Assembly (NCBI RefSeq): GCF_025515205.1
Contig: NZ_JAOPFX010000001.1
Coordinates: forward strand, 310,001 to 374,000
DNA from: Microbacterium fluvii
GTDB taxonomy: Bacteria > Actinomycetota > Actinomycetes > Actinomycetales > Microbacteriaceae
Direction of reading: 5' to 3'
DNA length: 64,000 bases
The notes under the pieces were generated by a model that had not been told where the DNA came from, ran no database searches, and saw only the letters and a list, made by a program, of their open reading frames with translations. Positions 1-9,026 of the stretch are shown piece after piece. Position numbers and translations under genes: made by a program. Within the stretch, counting starts at the first letter, position 1. Each line of letters begins with the position of its first letter.

Positions 1-744
1 GAACTGATCGTCGCCAAGTTCCTCGCGGTGTGGCTGACCGGGCTCTCGTTCGTGCTGCTCGGCGTGCCCTTCATGCTCGTGGCCACCCTCGGCGGCGGCG
101 TCGCGCCGCTGACCGTGCTGATCAGCCTGCTCGTGCTGATCGTCGAGGTCGCCGTCGTCGCGGCGATCGGCGTGGGCCTGTCGGGCGTGCTCGCCCGGCC
201 GCTCTTCTCGGTCGCCTCCACCTATCTCGTCGTCGCGGCCCTGGTCGTCGGCACCCTCATCGCCTTCGGTCTAGGCGGCGCCGCCATCCGCTCCGAGTAC
301 ACGAGCCATTACCGCTACGCCGAATACGACGAGAACGGCGCCATCGACCGGTGCGGTGAATGGACGACCGACACCTACGAGGTGCCGCGCTTCGATCACG
401 TGTGGTGGATGCTGACGCCCAACCCCTTCGTGATCCTCGCCGACGCCGTGCCCACGACCTACGACCAGTGGGGCAACCCCGACAACCTGTTCGGTCAGAT
501 CAAGTACGGCATCCGCAGCGCCCAGAAGGCGCCGGAACTGGAGTCCACGTGGGACGACTGCAACCCCGGCGCCTACCAGGACGATCAGTGGCCGGCGGCG
601 GAAGACGTCATCGACTCGACTGTTCCGAGCTGGTTCGTGGGGCTGGGGCTGCAGCTGCTGCTGGCCGCGGCGCTGCTGTGGTGGGCGTGGGGGCGCACGC
701 GCACGCCCGCGCGCACACTGCCACCCGGCACGCGCATCGCCTGA
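1..744 (+). CDS. ABC-2-type transporter permease-like membrane protein (5' end outside window)
   Basis: The frame is open from the first base, so the gene starts upstream of the window; a GTG at 28 is only an internal codon. The visible 247 residues hold three hydrophobic helices near the N-terminal side, a soluble acidic loop with WWMLTPNPF, and a last helix (GLGLQLLLAAALLWW) just before a basic tail. This layout fits the C-terminal half of an ABC exporter permease, which would pair with an ATPase lying to the left. That role is inferred from architecture; no catalytic motif is expected in a permease. The substrate cannot be told. The next gene is 147 bases downstream on the same strand. Confidence 0.6.
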   Translation, partial: ELIVAKFLAVWLTGLSFVLLGVPFMLVATLGGGVAPLTVLISLLVLIVEVAVVAAIGVGLSGVLARPLFSVASTYLVVAALVVGTLIAFGLGGAAIRSEYTSHYRYAEYDENGAIDRCGEWTTDTYEVPRFDHVWWMLTPNPFVILADAVPTTYDQWGNPDNLFGQIKYGIRSAQKAPELESTWDDCNPGAYQDDQWPAAEDVIDSTVPSWFVGLGLQLLLAAALLWWAWGRTRTPARTLPPGTRIA

Positions 745-891
745 GCGCTTCTCGCATCGAGGGGCCGCGGCGGCGGGCAGAGTGCGAACATGAGACGCAG
801 ATGAGAACGCGCTCGCGCATCTTTCCTGCCCGCACAGCCGCCGCATAGTCTCCGAGGGTCTGTCCCCTTCCCCAAGAAAGGCAGTGCCCCC

Positions 892-3800
892 TTGCAAAAG
901 CGCATCTGGGCGGCGGTCGGCGTTCTCGCCCTCTCCGTGCCCTCGTCGGCGGCCATGGCCGCCTCCACCCCCGACGACGCATCGTCGCGTTTCGAACAGA
1001 CCGGGTCGAGCGGAGTGATCGACTCGTCGTTCGTGCCCTCGTCGGTCGGCTCCGACGGCCGCGTCACCGTCATCGTCGAGATGACCGGCGACCCCGTCGC
1101 CGTCGTCGAAGCCGAGAAAGGTCGCGATCTGACCTCGGCCGAGAAGTCGACGGTCAAGAAGAACCTCAAGAGCAAGCAGGACAGCATCCGCGGCTCGATC
1201 ACCGGCAAGGGCGGCAAGATCCAGGCCCAGATGCAGTCGGCGTACAACGGCATGCAGATCTCGGTGCCCGTCGCCGCCCTCGACGCCGTGGCAGAGCTGC
1301 CCGGCGTCGTCGCCGTGCACCCGGTGCGCACGCATCAGCTCGACAACGCCGTCTCTGTGCCGTTCCTCGGCGTGCCGCAGGTGTGGGAAGACACCGGCTA
1401 CACCGGTGAGGGCGTGAAGGTCGCGATCCTCGACACCGGCATCGACTACACGCACGCCGACTTCGGCGGCCCCGGCACGGTGGAGGCGTTCGAGGCGGCT
1501 GCCGCGACCTCCGACCAGCCGGCCGACCCGGCGCTGTTCGGCCCCGACGCACCTCGGATCAAGGGCGGCATCGACCTCGTCGGCGACGACTACGACGCCG
1601 GCGGCGAGGGCGCCGCCCTCACTCCGCACCCCGACGCCAACCCGCTCGACTGCAACGGGCACGGCTCGCACGTGGCCGGCACCACCGGCGGCAGCGGCGT
1701 GACGGCAGACGGCGAGACCTACACCGGCGCCTACGACTCGACCACCTCGTCGAACACGTTCCGCGTCGGTCCCGGCGTCGCCCCCGAGGTCGACCTGTAT
1801 GCCGTGCGCGTGTTCGGCTGCGAGGGCTCGACCGACGTCGTGGTTCCGGCCATCGACTGGGCCGTCGACAACGGCATGGACGTCATCAACATGTCGCTGG
1901 GCTCCTCGTTCGGCCGCGGTGACACCCCCGACGCCGTCGCCGCTTCGAACGCGGTCGGCGCGGGCGTGGTCGTCGTCGCCTCGGCGGGCAACTCGGGCCA
2001 CAACCCGTACCTCACCGGCTCGCCCGGCACCGGCGACGGCGTGATCGCCGTGTCGGCCGTCGACAGCAGCGAGACCTTCCCCGGCGCCACGGTGACCGTC
2101 GACGGCAAGGCCGTCACGGCGATCAACGCCAACGGGGCATCGCTCGACGGGCTCGGCACTCTCGAGGTCGTGCGTCTGAAAGACATCGCGGGCACGGCAG
2201 AAGACGAGTCGCTCGGCTGCTCGGAGGCCGCCTACACGGCCAACGGGGTCGCCGCGGGCGAAGGTCAGCTCGCCGTCTCGGTGCGAGGCACCTGTGCGCG
2301 GGTGGCGAAGGCGATCTACGCGCAGCAGGCGGGCGCCGCCGCGGCGCTCATGGTCAACACGAGCACCGACCTGCCGCCCTACGAGGGCCAGATCACCTCG
2401 AACCCCGACACAGGCGAGGCCTACGAGGTGACGATCCCCTTCCTGGGCGTCTCGTCGACCGACGGCCCCACGTTCGTCACGGGCGCGACCGCGACCTTCG
2501 CCTCGGCGCAGATCGACAACCCAGGCTTCCGCAAGTACGCGTCGTTCAGCTCGTCCGGGCCGCGCAGCGGCGACAGCGGCATCAGCCCCGACGTCGCAGC
2601 TCCCGGTGTCTCGATCGCCTCGGCGGGGGTGGGCACGGGCAACGCCGCGGCCATCTACTCCGGCACCTCGATGGCAGCCCCGCACGTCGCGGGCGTCGCG
2701 GCGCTGTCGGTGCAGGCGCACCCGAAGTGGTCGGCGCCTGACGTGGCGGCATCCGTCGTCTCCACCGCCGACCCCGACAAGGTCGACGGGCAGAGCCTGA
2801 CCCTCGGCGGCGTCGGCCTGGTCGACGCGGCCCAGGCGGTCGCGACGACCTCGACGGCCACCGGAGACGCGTTCCGCACCGACAGCGGCTGGGCGCGCGA
2901 GTCGGCGCTGAGCCTGGGCTTCCAGGAGTCCGACCGCTCGTTCGGCGGCATCAAGACCGTCACCGTGAGCAACAAGGGCAAGAAGTCGGTCACCTACACG
3001 GCGAGCACCGAAGCCTCGGCGGCATCCGTCGACGCGAAGGTGTCGGTGTGGCCGAAGAAGGTCACGGTGCGCGCGGGCGGCTCGGCGAAGATCTTCGTCA
3101 AGGTCTCGGCCGCGGCCTCGGCCGTGCCGGGGTCGCTCGCCGGAGACGAGTTCTCGTTCTCGGAGATCTCGGGCGACGTCGTGCTCACCTCGTCGGCCGA
3201 GACGCTGCGGGTGCCCTACCTCGTCGTCCCGCGTTCGCTCAGCGATGTGAGCGCGAAGACGACCACCAAGAAGGGCGCCACGACCGTCACGCTGACCAAC
3301 CGGTCGAAGGCGCTCGCCGGTGTGGCCGACTTCTACCAGTGGGGTCTGAGCGACAAGAAGGACGCGACGGCGAGCCTGCCCGACACCGGGTACGACCTGC
3401 GTGCCGCGGGTGTGCAGAGCTACGACACGCCCTCGGGCGAGCTCGTGGTCTTCGCCCTCAGCACCCACAAGCGCTGGTCGAACGCGGCGGCGAACGAGTA
3501 CGACGTGCCGATCGACGTGAACGGCGACGGCGAGGCCGACTGGATCCTCCTCTCGGCCGACTCGGGTGCTGTTCGCGCCGGCGACTACGACGGCTCGAGC
3601 GAGGTGTTCCTCTACGAGGTCGCCACCGGAGAGCTCAGCGCGACCGGCTTCGGGCCGCAGGCGCCCACCGACAGCAGCACGATCCTGCTGCCGGTGTTCG
3701 CCGAGCAGCTCGGCCTCACGGGTGCGTTCTCGTACAGCGCGCAGACCTACAGCTCGGAGGGCGGCGAAGACGCCATCTCGAGCTGGGCTGCCTACGACCT

Positions 3801-3975
3801 GAGCGCCCCCGCGGTGAGCAACGGCGACTACGTCACGGTGCCCACCAAGGGCAGCGTGAAGGTGCCGGTGTCGTACGACTCCGCGCAGCTGAAGGTGCAG
3901 AAGCCCCTCGGCAGCATGGTGGTCGTGGTCGACAACAAGGCCGGTGCGAGCGAGGCGCTGCTCCTCAAACGATGA
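892..3975 (+). CDS. Secreted subtilisin-like serine protease (peptidase S8) with PA domain
   Basis: The 1027-residue product opens with a signal peptide (MQKRIWAAVGVLALSVPSSA, cleavage near AMA-A). An I9-type propeptide follows at about 50-145. The S8 catalytic domain has all three catalytic residues: Asp181 in LDTGID, His257 in GHGSHVAGT and Ser593 in GTSMAAPHVAG. A PA (protease-associated) domain is inserted between His and Ser at about 400-530, and a long Fn3/beta-rich C-terminal part runs from about 680 to the end. This is the plan of large extracellular subtilases. The start is TTG with AAAGG about ten bases upstream; no better in-frame start gives the signal peptide. There is no LPXTG or C-terminal helix, so it is probably released. 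A hairpin terminator follows at 3998. Confidence 0.93.
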   Translation: MQKRIWAAVGVLALSVPSSAAMAASTPDDASSRFEQTGSSGVIDSSFVPSSVGSDGRVTVIVEMTGDPVAVVEAEKGRDLTSAEKSTVKKNLKSKQDSIRGSITGKGGKIQAQMQSAYNGMQISVPVAALDAVAELPGVVAVHPVRTHQLDNAVSVPFLGVPQVWEDTGYTGEGVKVAILDTGIDYTHADFGGPGTVEAFEAAAATSDQPADPALFGPDAPRIKGGIDLVGDDYDAGGEGAALTPHPDANPLDCNGHGSHVAGTTGGSGVTADGETYTGAYDSTTSSNTFRVGPGVAPEVDLYAVRVFGCEGSTDVVVPAIDWAVDNGMDVINMSLGSSFGRGDTPDAVAASNAVGAGVVVVASAGNSGHNPYLTGSPGTGDGVIAVSAVDSSETFPGATVTVDGKAVTAINANGASLDGLGTLEVVRLKDIAGTAEDESLGCSEAAYTANGVAAGEGQLAVSVRGTCARVAKAIYAQQAGAAAALMVNTSTDLPPYEGQITSNPDTGEAYEVTIPFLGVSSTDGPTFVTGATATFASAQIDNPGFRKYASFSSSGPRSGDSGISPDVAAPGVSIASAGVGTGNAAAIYSGTSMAAPHVAGVAALSVQAHPKWSAPDVAASVVSTADPDKVDGQSLTLGGVGLVDAAQAVATTSTATGDAFRTDSGWARESALSLGFQESDRSFGGIKTVTVSNKGKKSVTYTASTEASAASVDAKVSVWPKKVTVRAGGSAKIFVKVSAAASAVPGSLAGDEFSFSEISGDVVLTSSAETLRVPYLVVPRSLSDVSAKTTTKKGATTVTLTNRSKALAGVADFYQWGLSDKKDATASLPDTGYDLRAAGVQSYDTPSGELVVFALSTHKRWSNAAANEYDVPIDVNGDGEADWILLSADSGAVRAGDYDGSSEVFLYEVATGELSATGFGPQAPTDSSTILLPVFAEQLGLTGAFSYSAQTYSSEGGEDAISSWAAYDLSAPAVSNGDYVTVPTKGSVKVPVSYDSAQLKVQKPLGSMVVVVDNKAGASEALLLKR

Positions 3976-3997
3976 GCGGATGCTGAACCCGGCGTGA

Positions 3998-4031
3998 AAG
4001 ACGGCGGTCCGCTTCGGCGGGCCGCCGTCTT
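3998..4031. terminator. Bidirectional hairpin terminator between convergent genes
   Basis: AAGACGGCGG (3998-4007) pairs exactly with CCGCCGTCTT (4022-4031) around a GC-rich inner stem and a TTCG loop. It lies between the stop codons of the protease (+) and the lipoprotein (-), with A and T runs on each side, so it can serve both strands. Confidence 0.8.
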
Positions 4032-4445
4032 CTACATGCAGAGCTTGGGGGTGTCGGTGCGGCCGAAGCGATAGTCGTAGGTCGTGCCGTCGACCTCGAC
4101 GATCACCTGCAGCCCCGCGACCTCGGCCTGCGTGTAGGTCTGCCCGGGCTTCGCGCAGCCGAGCGCGCCGTTGGGCCAGGTCACGGCCTCGGCGCTGACG
4201 AGGGCAGGCGTGCCGGTGGCGCCGCGCTCGGCGAGGTCGGCCTCGATCGCGGCCCAGCGGGCGGGGGAGACTTCTGTGGGTGCTGCCGACGGGGTCGAGG
4301 TCGGGCTCGGGCTGATCGGGCCGGGTGTGGTCGTGCGGAACGGCGGCCGGGTGGTCGCGGCATCATCGGTCATCGGTGCTCCTGCACAGGCGGAGAGGGC
4401 CAGGGCGCCGCACATGATCGCCGCGGCAGCGAGTCGTCGGAGCAT
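4032..4445 (-). CDS. Small secreted lipoprotein of unknown function
   Basis: The product of 137 residues begins MLRRLAAAAIMCGALALSAC, a lipoprotein signal with lipobox LSAC and the lipid-bearing cysteine at about residue 20. A Thr/Pro/Ser-rich linker follows. The mature domain is small and ends with a YDYRFGRTDTPKLCM motif. I chose the ATG at 4445 because GGGGAGG lies five bases upstream; a GTG at 4451 would sit almost on that ribosome site. I do not recognise the mature domain. It looks like the small actinobacterial lipoproteins that carry a short beta-rich domain. It is convergent with the protease and has no close operon partner. Confidence 0.75.
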   Translation of the reverse strand: MLRRLAAAAIMCGALALSACAGAPMTDDAATTRPPFRTTTPGPISPSPTSTPSAAPTEVSPARWAAIEADLAERGATGTPALVSAEAVTWPNGALGCAKPGQTYTQAEVAGLQVIVEVDGTTYDYRFGRTDTPKLCM

Positions 4446-4529
4446 GTGCACCTCCCCGGGGGTGCCGGCCAGCGTAGGCCGTGCGGCTGGGAGCGGCCTG
4501 CGGGCCGGGCGGCGGCATCCGCTCGCTCG

Positions 4530-4580
4530 GTCGTCACATACGGCGACCTCTTTCGCGCCGCGGTCGCCGTTTACGACGAC
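4530..4580. repeat. Imperfect inverted repeat, unit 1
   Basis: The 19 bases at 4530-4548 (GTCGTCACATACGGCGACC) match the reverse complement of 4562-4580 at 16 positions. The gap between the lipoprotein gene and the gene at 4746 holds this and a second, related hairpin at 4601-4658. No gene was found in this 300-base stretch. Confidence 0.7.
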
Positions 4581-4600
4581 TGAACAACCACCCTTTGCGT

Positions 4601-4658
4601 TCAGTCGTCACATACGGCGGCCTCGCGCGGGTTCGGGTCGCCATACGTGACGACTGAG
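4601..4658. repeat. Imperfect inverted repeat, unit 2
   Basis: TCAGTCGTCACATACGGCG (4601-4619) matches the reverse complement of the arm ending at 4658 at 17 of 19 positions. The arms are related to the hairpin at 4530-4580, so the same sequence occurs four times in alternating orientation within 130 bases. A low-complexity run of AGCCACGG-type words follows at about 4670-4725. Confidence 0.7.
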
Positions 4659-4745
4659 CGGATGCTGCGAGCCACGGCCCCAGCCACGGGCCCAGCCACA
4701 GCCACGGCCACGGCACGGGTGAGGGCGGCCGCGAGCATCCGCCGC

Positions 4746-5693
4746 TCAGCGCGCCGTGGTGAGGATCGCCTCGCGGCGCTGCAGCAGGTCGCGGATGCGG
4801 CTCGCCACTGCATCCGCCCGTGCGGCGAGCTCTCCCGAGAGCACGACCAGCCGCGTGCGCAGGGCGTCGGCGTCGACACGGGCGCGGGCGATGCGGTCGC
4901 GCACCATCCAGTCGCTGAGGATGTTGTCGAACAGCACGTCGAACACGGCCAGCGTCTCGGAGATCTCGAGCCCGCGCACCCCGGCCGTGCTCAGGTCGGC
5001 GAGCTCGGCCGACAGGCGTTCGAGCGCGCGGTTGACGGTCGTGAAGGCGGCGGTCGTCTCGCTGATCCTCGAGTGCTTGATGAGGTCGGCGACCATCCCG
5101 CCGCCGAAGAACGTGTCGTAGGTCGACCAGCCGCCGGCGCTGTCGAGCTTGGCCATCGCGACGCCGAGGGCGGCGGATGCCGTCTTCAGCGCCTCGACCG
5201 CCTCACCGACTTCACGCTGCTCGGCCGCGGCCACGCCGAGCTCGTCGGCGATGCGGGCGAGCTCGGGGCCGTGCTCGGTCGCACGGAGGGCGGCGTCGTA
5301 GTCGGCGAGGGCAGACGCGTAGGCGGTCTCGACCCCGCCGAGCCCATCGCGCTCGGCGCGGATGCGGGTGGCCTCGGCCCTGGCCGAATCGAGCCGCGCC
5401 TGTGCCGCCGCGACGGCGTGGGCCGCGGCATCCGCTTCGGCGCGCTCCACCGCGAGGCGGTCGGGCGTGTCGCCGCGCAGCGCCGCCCACACCCGCGTGG
5501 GCGAGAAGCCCTCGAGCCTGCGCACATCGGCCTGCTCGACGCTCAGCCGCTGCTGCAGATCGGCCAGCTCGGAGTCGCGGGTGTCGGCGAGGCGCATCGC
5601 GACGTCGAGCTGCGCCGTGAGCTGCCCGTGTCGGGTGCGGGCTTCGGCCGCCGCGCGCACGGCATCGGCGAGGTGTGTGAGGTCGGGATCCAC
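4746..5693 (-). CDS. Coiled-coil hypothetical protein
   Basis: The product has about 315 residues and is rich in Ala, Arg, Glu and Leu. A long helical N-terminal half (about 5-140) is likely a coiled coil. A less repetitive C-terminal half follows, with the motif GGWSTYDTFFGGGMVADLIKHSR. That motif resembles one in uncharacterised bacterial coiled-coil proteins, so the gene is real, but I cannot name a function. The GTG at 5693 (VDPDLTHL) is preferred because it avoids overlap with the methyltransferase ending at 5738. The frame stays open to a GTG at 5771, but the added residues look like read-through of intergenic sequence. It may share a transcript with the two genes upstream on the same strand. 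Confidence 0.7.
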   Translation of the reverse strand: MDPDLTHLADAVRAAAEARTRHGQLTAQLDVAMRLADTRDSELADLQQRLSVEQADVRRLEGFSPTRVWAALRGDTPDRLAVERAEADAAAHAVAAAQARLDSARAEATRIRAERDGLGGVETAYASALADYDAALRATEHGPELARIADELGVAAAEQREVGEAVEALKTASAALGVAMAKLDSAGGWSTYDTFFGGGMVADLIKHSRISETTAAFTTVNRALERLSAELADLSTAGVRGLEISETLAVFDVLFDNILSDWMVRDRIARARVDADALRTRLVVLSGELAARADAVASRIRDLLQRREAILTTAR

Positions 5694-5737
5694 TCCGCCA
5701 CTGTGCCGCAGCGGAGCCGCCGGTGCCAACCCGCCGC

Positions 5738-6466
5738 TCAGCAGCGGGTGCCCGAGATGCTCGTGGCGCACCCGAAGAAGTGGTGGCGCACCCGCGTGCG
5801 CAGCGCCGGGTGCGCTGAGAAGGCCTCGACCGACCGCTCGCCCGTGCCGTAGGCGTCGAGGTAGCGGTGCAGCATCCGATACTCCGCGGGATCCGACAGC
5901 AGCACGATGCCCGCCAGCGGCACGATCCAGCGCAGATAGGAGGTGTACGCCAGTCGCAGCAGTCGGTGCGGCGGCATCGTGACGTCGATGAGCGCGAAGA
6001 CGCCGCCGGGGCGGAGCATGCGCGCGATCTCGTCGGCGAGCACGCGCGACTGCCGGTCGTCGAAGGTCTTGAGGCCGTAGGCGCTCACGACGACGTCGAC
6101 CGAGGCGTCGGGCACCGAGCTCGACAGCGCATCTTCATGCAGCACGATCACGCGCTCGCCGAAGAGGTCGCGGTTGCGCGCCGCCGAGAGCGCGACCATC
6201 TGCGCCGAGAAGTCGATCGCCGTGAGCTCGGCTTCGGGAAAGCGGCGGACGATCTCGCCCCACGTCTCGCCGCGGCCGCTCATGAGGTCGACGACGGAGC
6301 GCGGCTGCCCGTCGCCGACCAGGCGCAGCAGCTGTCGGCGCCAGCGCGATGAGAAGCCGAACGACATCACGAGATTCATGCGGTCGTACGAGCGGGCCAT
6401 GCGATCGAACAGGCCCTGTACGCGGTCTGCGTCGAAGAGGTCGTCGACCGGCGGGGCGAGCGTCAC
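5738..6466 (-). CDS. UbiE/COQ5-type SAM-dependent methyltransferase
   Basis: The product of 242 residues has the UbiE-like opening (LFDRMARSYDRMNLVMSFG) followed by WRRQLL, SAM motif I (VVDLMSGRGETW) and the post-I acidic residue in LTAIDF. The ARMLRPGGVFALIDV block is typical of class I methyltransferases. Family knowledge points to a quinone or lipid-like substrate, but the sequence does not show which, and a menaquinone role is not assigned. The GTG start at 6466 overlaps the TGA of the upstream epimerase gene (GTGA), which implies translational coupling. The longer open frame upstream of this GTG is antisense-like and was rejected. Confidence 0.85.
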   Translation of the reverse strand: MTLAPPVDDLFDADRVQGLFDRMARSYDRMNLVMSFGFSSRWRRQLLRLVGDGQPRSVVDLMSGRGETWGEIVRRFPEAELTAIDFSAQMVALSAARNRDLFGERVIVLHEDALSSSVPDASVDVVVSAYGLKTFDDRQSRVLADEIARMLRPGGVFALIDVTMPPHRLLRLAYTSYLRWIVPLAGIVLLSDPAEYRMLHRYLDAYGTGERSVEAFSAHPALRTRVRHHFFGCATSISGTRC

Positions 6467-7479
6467 GCGCGCACCTCGCTCACCGGCGCCGGATGCTGCC
6501 TCCTGCCGTCGCGCGCGTCGACCAGCGCGCGTTCGAGGTCGGGCTCGCCGAACACGTACCCCGCCTCGGTGAGCACCTGTGGCAGCACCCACCGGCTCTT
6601 GGTGACGAGCTCCGGCTCGGTGCGCAGCGCCCACATGCCGAGCTCGAGCATCCCGCGGGTGACCGGCAGGCCGACGCGCGCGCCGGTGACCCGGCGGAGC
6701 GTCTGCATGAGGGTGCGGTTGTCGCTCGGCCGCGGCGACGCGATATTGATCGGGCCCGCGAGCCTGTCGTCGTCGCGGATGAATCGGATCGCCCCGACCA
6801 CGTCGTCGATGTGCACCCAGCTGAACCTCTGGGCTCCGCCGGTGCGGTGCCACGGCGCGCGGCCCTGACCCGTGGGGTGCTCGCCGATGCCGCGATAGCG
6901 GCGGTGGGGCGGGCACCAGCCGTCGTAGTGCGTGCCGCCGAGGCCCGATCGGGCGAGGGCCAGCAGCATCCGCGTCGCCGGTCCGTCGCCGATCACGATC
7001 GCGATGCGCAGCGCCACGCGGCGCGTGCCCGGCAGGTCGCCGACGAACAGCTCATGCTCCCACGAGGTGGCGACATCGACCGAGAAGCCCTCTCCGAGCT
7101 CGCCGTCGGCCTCGGTCTGCGGGCGGTCGGTCGCGTGCCGGTAGATCGTCGCCGTCGACGCGTTGAGCCAGACGCGGGGCGGATGCTGCGCCGCGGCGAT
7201 CGCATCGTGCAGCATGCGCGTCGTGCGCACGCGCGAATCGAGGATCTCGGCGCGGTTGCGGTCGGTGTAGCGGCAGTCGACCGACCTGCCGGCGAGGTTC
7301 ACGACGACGTCGGCGCCGTCGACCGCGCGCCGGAGGGCTGCCTGGTCGCTCCAGGTGACCTCGGCGTCGCGGCCGACGCGACGCACGTCGTAGCCGTCGT
7401 GGGCGAAGGCGTCGGTCACGGCGCGGCCGATGAATCCGCTGGCGCCGGCGAGCACCGCGACGGGACGTGAAGTGTTCAT
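6463..7479 (-). CDS. TIGR01777-type NAD-dependent epimerase (SDR fold)
   Basis: The product of 338 residues starts MNTSRPVAVLAGASGFIGRA, an N-terminal Rossmann nucleotide-binding loop. It contains VVNLAGRSVDCRYT and the RTTRMLHDAI helix, both typical of the TIGR01777 subgroup. The C-terminal DUF1731-like segment (LGMWALRTEPELVTKSRWVLPQ) is also present. Members are predicted sugar- or lipid-modifying epimerases of unknown substrate. The ATG at 7479 follows GGTGG at a normal distance and starts exactly at the Rossmann fold, so it is preferred over an in-frame start 25 codons upstream. The gene overlaps the methyltransferase by four bases, so the two form an operon. Confidence 0.87.
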   Translation of the reverse strand: MNTSRPVAVLAGASGFIGRAVTDAFAHDGYDVRRVGRDAEVTWSDQAALRRAVDGADVVVNLAGRSVDCRYTDRNRAEILDSRVRTTRMLHDAIAAAQHPPRVWLNASTATIYRHATDRPQTEADGELGEGFSVDVATSWEHELFVGDLPGTRRVALRIAIVIGDGPATRMLLALARSGLGGTHYDGWCPPHRRYRGIGEHPTGQGRAPWHRTGGAQRFSWVHIDDVVGAIRFIRDDDRLAGPINIASPRPSDNRTLMQTLRRVTGARVGLPVTRGMLELGMWALRTEPELVTKSRWVLPQVLTEAGYVFGEPDLERALVDARDGRRQHPAPVSEVRA

Positions 7480-7547
7480 GTCGCCACCGTATCGCATTTT
7501 ATGAACGCGTTCAGAAAAATTCGGAGCGGCGATGGCAGACTCGACCA

Positions 7548-8069
7548 ATGGCACCTGGGCAGCTCACTCGGCGATCCGCCGCGATCGTCGTCGCCGCGGT
7601 CGGAACGGCCCTCACGTTCGCCTTCGCGGCGTGGGCGGTCGTGCAGATCCTGTGGCTGAATCCGCTCGCGGCGGTGCCGGGGCGCACCTACGCAGAGATC
7701 GAGAGCGCACTCGCGCAGGCCAGCGAGACCCTGGCGCCGGGTGTCGTGGTCGGGGTGATGGCGCTCGGGCCGCTGTTCGCGGTCGGCCTGCTGATCGCGA
7801 CGACGCTGTTCCGCCGGCCCGATCCGTGGTTCACCGGCCTTCTCTACATGGGGCTGCTCACGTTCGGCGCCGGCGCCTATTTCGTCGCGAGCTTCGGCCC
7901 CGGCATGGCGCTCGCCGACGCGTTCGGCATCAACGGAGGCGACTATTCACCCTGGGCGCGCCCGCTCTACATCGCGAGTGCGGCGTCGCTGGTGGGACTC
8001 ATCGTGCTGACGATCGTGGGCGTCGCCCGCGGGTGGAGCGAGAACTCTCCGCAGCGTCGCGCCGGGTGA
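7548..8069 (+). CDS. Four-helix membrane protein of unknown function
   Basis: The 173-residue product has four hydrophobic segments at about 12-35, 60-83, 95-120 and 140-162, with little else. It is a small integral membrane protein that I cannot place in a named family. The ATG at 7548 is chosen because CAGACT, a near match to the TAnnnT -10 hexamer, ends six bases before it; the same arrangement appears at several other starts in the window. In-frame start candidates further upstream lie in the region shared with the divergent epimerase promoter. The gene converges with the regulator that ends at 8101. Confidence 0.65.
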   Translation: MAPGQLTRRSAAIVVAAVGTALTFAFAAWAVVQILWLNPLAAVPGRTYAEIESALAQASETLAPGVVVGVMALGPLFAVGLLIATTLFRRPDPWFTGLLYMGLLTFGAGAYFVASFGPGMALADAFGINGGDYSPWARPLYIASAASLVGLIVLTIVGVARGWSENSPQRRAG

Positions 8070-8100
8070 GCCGCGAGCCGCGGCGACCGCGGGCGCGACC

Positions 8101-8940
8101 TCACAGCGCCTGAGCCCCCAGCACGCTGAGCAGTCGCAGCTTCTCGGCGCTCTCCGACCCCGGAGCCGCCGTGTAGACGAGCAGGCGGTGCCCGCGGTCT
8201 TCGTCGAGCAGGGTCTGGCAGGCGAGGGTGAGCGCGCCGACCTCGGGGTGCACGTAGCGCTTCGTCTCGCGCGGGCGCAGGCCCACCTCGTGCAGCTCCC
8301 ACACGCGGCGGAACTCGTCGTTCTCGCCCCGCAGCTGCTCGGCGAGGGCGGCGGCGCGGGAGTGCGGCCCGCGGGCCGCCGCGAACTGCCGCAGGCCCGA
8401 GGCGAACATCCTGCCGAGATAGTCGTGGTCGCGCGGGTCGTAGAGTGCGCGGGTGTCCGGATCGGTGAACCATCGGTAGCCGATGCTGCGCTGCGGGCCG
8501 CGGAAGCGGGTGAGGTCGCCGGTCAGCGCCACCGACGGGCCGGTCTGCCGCAGCGTCTCGCCGAGCTCGGTGACGATCTCGGCCGGGGTGTCGTGCAGCC
8601 GGTCGAAGATGCGCAGCAGGCCGGGGGAGACGTGGTCGTCGATTCCGCCGCGCGCCGGCGGCGCATGGCCGGCGAGGTGGAACAGGTGATCCCGCTCGTC
8701 GAGGGTCAGGTGCAGCCCCTGCGCGATCGCCGCGATCATCTGCTCGGAGGGCTGCGGCCCGCGCTGCTGCTCGAGGCGCGTGTAGTAGTCGGTCGACATG
8801 TGGCTGAGACCTGCGACCTCCTCGCGGCGCAGTCCGCCGGTGCGGCGGCGCGCGCCGGCAGGCAGCCCGACGTCGGCCGGCTGCAGCAGCTCGCGGCGGC
8901 GGCGAAGGAAGTCGGCGAGGGCCGGCCGATCGATCTCCAT
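8101..8940 (-). CDS. Helix-turn-helix regulator with MmyB-like ligand-binding domain
   Basis: The product has 279 residues. An XRE-type helix-turn-helix covers about 5-65 (RRRTGGLRREEVAGLSHMSTDYYTRLE). The MmyB-like domain runs from about 95 to 265, with the family pattern of FRGP..YRWFTDP..RALYDP and REVGALTL-type strands. Such regulators commonly control an adjacent oxidoreductase or dehydrogenase gene and are thought to bind a fatty acid-like ligand. Here the divergently transcribed neighbour is the SDR gene at 9027, so that is the likely target; this is inference from layout. The ATG at 8940 is the only start giving a full HTH. Confidence 0.9.
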   Translation of the reverse strand: MEIDRPALADFLRRRRELLQPADVGLPAGARRRTGGLRREEVAGLSHMSTDYYTRLEQQRGPQPSEQMIAAIAQGLHLTLDERDHLFHLAGHAPPARGGIDDHVSPGLLRIFDRLHDTPAEIVTELGETLRQTGPSVALTGDLTRFRGPQRSIGYRWFTDPDTRALYDPRDHDYLGRMFASGLRQFAAARGPHSRAAALAEQLRGENDEFRRVWELHEVGLRPRETKRYVHPEVGALTLACQTLLDEDRGHRLLVYTAAPGSESAEKLRLLSVLGAQAL

Positions 8941-9026
8941 GACTCGTTTCTACCGTCCGGTCGGCGGCCGCATCCAGGGATCGAGCGTCCCTGGATACCT
9001 TTCCGGCACGCCGTGACGCTGGAGAC

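Noticed and set aside
271..3468. 1065-codon open frame on the minus strand opposite the protease gene
   Set aside because: It mirrors the third-position GC bias of the real gene, has no ribosome site or domain, and is Arg/Gly/Val-rich as shadow frames are. The same applies to minus-strand frames at 24023-26533, 27958-30792 and 39300-42818.
4670..4725. Short CCACGG repeats suggesting a CRISPR array
   Set aside because: Units are 6-8 bases with no spacers of regular length, and there are no cas genes; it is simple-sequence DNA.
5738..6916. Long methyltransferase frame beginning at 6916
   Set aside because: The part before GTG 6466 lies in the coding region of the epimerase gene in another frame; the GTGA overlap at 6463-6466 gives the real start.
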